DNA from: Lepus europaeus
Taxonomy: Eukaryota; Chordata; Mammalia; Lagomorpha; Leporidae
Reading direction: 5' to 3'
NCBI RefSeq assembly: GCF_033115175.1
Contig: NC_084838.1
Span: 40,279,468 to 40,343,467 of the forward strand
DNA: 64,000 nt
In this document: one piece after another, positions 22,231-64,000 of the stretch
How the letters are laid out: the number at the start of each line of letters is the position of its first letter
How positions within the stretch are numbered: the stretch's first letter is position 1
Translations under genes and position numbers: made by a program
The notes under the pieces: model-generated
What the model was told of the DNA's origin: nothing
Databases searched by the model: none
The model's input: only the letters and a program-made list of their open reading frames with translations

Positions 22231-23071
22231 CTCCCATCGCGGGCGCGGGGGCCGAGACCCAGAGACGGAGAAAAGAGACGCGCACACCCACACAGAGACA
22301 GAGATGCAGCCGGGGAGAAAGAGAGACAGACACAAAGACAGAGACACTTAGGAGACCACAGGACCAGACCACACAGAGAGGAGGAGGCACGTTCACGGGG
22401 ACAGAGGGACACCCAGCCAGGCACGCACACACACACACACACAGGGATTGGAAGAGAAAGACACACTGAGAGATGGGGACACACAGAGACAGCCACACAC
22501 ACGCACGCACAGAGAGCTGGGTATGCAGAGGCAGAAGCCACATACAGCAAGGGAACAGAGAGGCAGAGTAGGACAGCCAGCCACACACACACCTGACCCG
22601 GAGAGCCTGGGTCCCATGGGGAGGCACACCTAGGTACACATCCTTGGCTCCACAGAGCCCACACATGCCTGCCAGGGCCTCCACAAAGTTGCCTCTGTGT
22701 GAGCTGGCGCCTGGGGACGTCTCCTGGGCCGGCTGGCTGGAGTTGCAAGAGAGAGGAGGTGCCCAGGCCACAAGGAAGCTGGTCACAGTCCCCCTCCTCC
22801 TGGGTTTTGGATTACCCCAGTCCCACCCACCAACAGAGTGCTTTTGAGGGCCCCATCCTGATCCTGGGAGGGCAGGTGCCTGGGGCCAGGCCTGAGGCTG
22901 AGAGTGCCCGTTCCTTGGGGTGTTTGAGCCTGCTGGGACCCAAGGTCCTTGGCCAGGGAGGCCAGGGATCTGGGAGGGAAGATTGGTTCCCTGCCTGTCC
23001 CCTAGGCCTTACTCCCCCCCCCCCCCCCCCCCCCGCTCACCATGTTCTCCTTTGGTCTGTGCCCCCAACAG
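22220..23071 (+). other. ENHO: ENHO intron 1
   Basis: A GT donor at 22220 and an AG acceptor at 23070-23071 (CCCCCAACAG before GCTCGCGG) bound an 852-bp intron. It contains a cryptic ACAGAGACAGAG-type simple repeat (about 22262-22590) and a run of 21 C at 23014-23034, about 37 bp before the acceptor. Confidence 0.7.
23014..23034 (+). repeat. C21 homopolymer before the ENHO exon 2 acceptor
   Basis: Twenty-one consecutive C residues lie in the 3' part of ENHO intron 1. The length is prone to sequencing and replication slippage. It is far enough from the acceptor that a separate CTTTGGTCTG pyrimidine stretch serves the splice site. Confidence 0.85.
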
Positions 23072-23173
23072 GCTCGCGGCTGCAAGGAGACATCTCCACT
23101 GCCCAGGACCACTGAGTGTGTGGACAGGACAGCCTCCTTTGGAAGGCCGGTCACCCCGGAGCCCCGCCTCGGC

Positions 23174-23218
23174 ATGGGCCTTGCCACTGAGGCAGCTCCG
23201 CTGTCTGTGCTGGCCTGA
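23174..23218 (+). CDS. upstream ORF of ENHO (14 codons)
   Basis: An ATG with G at -3 and G at +4 opens 14 codons ending in TGA at 23216-23218, 14 nt before the adropin ATG. It lies wholly in exon 2 and in a different frame from adropin. Whether it is translated is not known. By position and initiation context it could limit adropin translation by requiring leaky scanning or reinitiation. Confidence 0.45.
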   Translation: MGLATEAAPLSVLA

Positions 23219-23232
23219 AGGTGCTGCCCGAC

Positions 23233-23463
23233 ATGGGGGCAGCCATCTCCCAGGGGGCCCTCATTGCCATCGTCTGCAACGGCCTCGTAGGCTTCCTGCT
23301 GCTGCTGCTCTGGGTCATTCTCTGCTGGGCCTGCCACTCTCGCTCTGCTGACGTCGACTCTCTCTCTGAATCCAGTCCCAACTCCAGCCCCGGCCCCTGT
23401 CCTGAGAAGGCGCCACCACCCCAGAAGCCTAGCCATGAAGGCAGCTACCTGCTGCAGCCCTGA
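23233..23463 (+). CDS. ENHO: adropin (energy homeostasis-associated protein)
   Basis: This encodes a 76-residue precursor of adropin, a small secreted or membrane-anchored peptide linked to energy balance and endothelial function. Residues 1-9 are a short N-terminus and residues 10-33 a strongly hydrophobic segment (LIAIVCNGLV then a run of Leu) acting as signal peptide or membrane anchor. Residues 34-76 are the known mature part, starting CHSRSADVDS, Pro/Ser-rich, with Cys34 and Cys56 and ending SYLLQP. The ATG at 23233 has G at -3 and +4. A GTG four codons upstream is in frame but is not a likely start in a mammal. The CDS lies in one exon, and the length and every residue I can recall match human adropin. 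The neighbour DNAI1, converging from the right, gives the same synteny as human 9p13.3. Confidence 0.96.
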   Translation: MGAAISQGALIAIVCNGLVGFLLLLLWVILCWACHSRSADVDSLSESSPNSSPGPCPEKAPPPQKPSHEGSYLLQP

Positions 23464-23804
23464 AGGCCCCTGGCCTAGCCTGGAACCTGGGACCTAAGCC
23501 TGGAAATCAGGATCCCAGAGGCCAGCCTGTGTGGAGCTGGACCCAGCAGTCTAGCCAGCCTGGCTCCACAGGGGGCTCAGGTGGCCCGAGGGAGATGGGC
23601 CTGGGGCGGGGGTTCATGAGTTGGTGCTAGGGCCAGGGCCATCTGGACTCCGCTCCATCCCAACGGCCAGGGGCTGGGTTTACCCTTTCCCTGGGCTAAG
23701 CGCCCCTGGCCCTCTAGGTTGGGGAGGCAAACCGGAGCCCATGGCAATAATGGGAGGGTATCCAGGCTGGGCTCCTCTCCTGGTCCTCCCTCTGTTCGCT
23801 GGAT

Positions 23805-23810
23805 AATAAA
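23805..23810 (+). terminator. ENHO: ENHO poly(A) signal AATAAA
   Basis: A canonical AATAAA lies 342 nt after the adropin stop and is followed by TGGAACTATGGCTC and a TG/T-rich stretch. Cleavage is expected at about 23825-23832. Confidence 0.8.
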
Positions 23811-23884
23811 TGGAACTATGGCTCTACTCTGAGGTTTTCTGCTCTCCCTCAGGGCCCCGTGGTAGCGAAATTAAAGGTGTGGGT

Positions 23885-24114
23885 GGGCTTCTGGACACAG
23901 GTTTATTTGTGCAAAGTAAGACAGTCATGGTTAAGGGCCAAGTCCTGGGGTAGGGTGGTGGGACCTTAAGGAACAGAATGAGGAGGGTGGATGCTAGGAC
24001 CTGGGTCAGGGGTGGGGCCGCCCAGAGGCTGCTGAGGCCGGGCTCAGGGGCAGCCCAGGGCCAGGCAGTACAAGTACTGAGTCTAAGAACTGGGATTGGG
24101 ACTGGGCCAGGCCC
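23885..24114 (-). other. DNAI1: DNAI1 3'UTR
   Basis: The region between the TGA stop (24115-24117) and the inferred cleavage site is a short, GC-rich 3'UTR of about 230 nt without introns. The distal end is inferred from the poly(A) signal. Confidence 0.65.
23902..23907 (-). terminator. DNAI1: DNAI1 poly(A) signal (AATAAA on the minus strand)
   Basis: TTTATT on the plus strand gives AATAAA on the minus strand, 208 nt after the DNAI1 stop. It is the first canonical signal in DNAI1 orientation. Cleavage is expected at about 23880-23890, only some 50 bp from the predicted ENHO 3' end. Confidence 0.75.
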
Positions 24115-63356
<39,242 letters not shown>

Positions 63357-63686
63357 GCATTTGGCACTGTGGCATAGAAGATTAAGCCATCACCTGCAGT
63401 GCCAGCATCCCACATGGGTGCCAGTTCAAGTCCCAGCTGCTCCACTTCTGATCCAGCTCTTGCCCTGATTCATCTACTAATGTGCCTGGGAAAGCAGTAG
63501 AAGATGGCTCAAGTGCTTGAGCCCCTGTACCCCATATGGGGGACCTGGAAGAAGCCCCAGGCTCTTGGCTTCAGATCGGCCTAGCTCTGGCTATTGTGGC
63601 CATTTGGAGACTGAAGCAGTGGATGGAAGATATCTCTCTCTCTCTCTCTCTGTATCTCTGCCTTTAAAATAAATAATCTTTTAAAA
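63357..63686 (+). repeat. CSINE, + strand
   Basis: TTTGGCACTGTGGCATAGAA, CAGTTCAAGTCCCAGCTGCT, a CT run and CCTTTAAAATAAATAATCTT identify this copy in DNAI1 intron 2. Confidence 0.83.
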
Positions 63687-63699
63687 AATTGCATTTTTT

Positions 63700-64000
63700 T
63701 CTCATTACAAAACTGAAAAACTAGGAAAGAACTAAGATACAGTACTGGTGAGGTAGTGGGAAACTAGGAACCCATAAATTAGCATAATCTTGTTAAAGAG
63801 CAATTTAGAAATATTTATCAAGGCCTAGTAATTGTTTATAGTCTCCAGCTTAAGTGTCTATGCATAGGAGTTTATATTAAGGAAATAACCAAGAACGTAC
63901 CCAAAGATTTAGGTGTATGGAAGCTTGCAATGGGATTGATCACAATAATGAAAAAGAAATATCTAAATACCCAACAATGGAGCATGACTGAACAAATTAT
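63700..64000 (+). repeat. L1M-type LINE fragment, continues past window
   Basis: GAGCAATTTAGAAATATTTA, AGGAGTTTATATTAAGGAAA and CAATGGAGCATGACTGAACA, AATTAT are in the order found in the 3' part of ancient L1 elements. It is non-coding and cut by the window end. Confidence 0.65.

Larger units (their letters stand above)
23072..23832 (+). other. ENHO: ENHO exon 2 (whole CDS plus 3'UTR)
   Basis: The exon runs from the acceptor at 23071 to an inferred cleavage site about 20 bp after the AATAAA at 23805-23810. It carries 161 nt of 5'UTR with a 14-codon uORF, the complete adropin CDS and about 370 nt of 3'UTR. The 3' end is an estimate. Confidence 0.7.

Noticed and set aside
21736-22596. 286-codon plus-strand open frame starting in the CpG island
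   Set aside because: The translation is Pro/Arg/Ala-rich and then simple-repeat derived, crosses the ENHO splice donor, and after splicing would stop within exon 2. It is a product of GC content.
21946-22786. Long minus-strand frames in ENHO exon/intron 1
   Set aside because: They are translations of the CA/GA-rich cryptic repeat (Cys/Val/Ser runs), not protein-like.
23221-23232. GTG start four codons upstream of adropin
   Set aside because: It is in frame, but GTG initiation is not expected in a mammalian gene, and the ATG at 23233 has good context and gives the known 76-residue length.
23002-23436. Minus-strand frame of 144 codons opposite ENHO
   Set aside because: It is the antisense shadow of the adropin CDS and begins in the C21 tract as poly-Gly. 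It has no independent features.

Overview
The window is nuclear DNA of a lagomorph, most likely European rabbit (Oryctolagus). About thirty copies of the lagomorph-specific tRNA-derived C-repeat SINE (CSINE) are present, and two protein-coding genes can be reconstructed that lie side by side on human 9p13.3. I cannot separate rabbit from hare on this sequence.

Layout. Positions 1-21.6 kb are intergenic, on the side where CNTFR lies in human. I found no CNTFR exon; the stretch holds SINEs, LTR remnants, simple repeats and some unique GC-rich sequence. ENHO (adropin) is on the + strand: a CpG-island promoter and non-coding first exon (about 21.66-22.22 kb), an intron with a C21 tract, and a single coding exon (CDS 23233-23463) with its poly(A) signal at 23805-23810. 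DNAI1 (dynein axonemal intermediate chain 1) is on the - strand and fills the rest. I could place 18 consecutive coding exons (human-type exons 3-20) from 62709 down to the stop at 24115, with every splice phase compatible. They join into 673 residues. Exons 1-2 (about 27 residues) and the promoter lie beyond 64000.

The two genes converge tail to tail, with poly(A) signals only about 90 bp apart. ENHO makes a short secreted or membrane-anchored metabolic peptide. DNAI1 makes a WD-repeat subunit of the outer dynein arm of motile cilia. They share no evident pathway, so the link is positional and is conserved from human.

Non-genic signals include: an intronic tandem repeat carrying four perfect forkhead GTAAACA motifs (31.09-31.19 kb); a decayed ~31-bp minisatellite (39.9-40.1 kb); two AT-rich, homeobox/TCF-like candidate conserved elements (42.2-42.6 and 47.9-48.7 kb); a palindromic TA-flanked MITE-like element (61.97 kb); nested SINEs with visible target duplications; a SINE-free stretch of about 19 kb around ENHO and the 3' half of DNAI1; and a 14-codon uORF just upstream of adropin. 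I saw no CRISPR array, operon or other prokaryotic system. The window is ordinary mammalian genomic sequence with several regulatory candidates.
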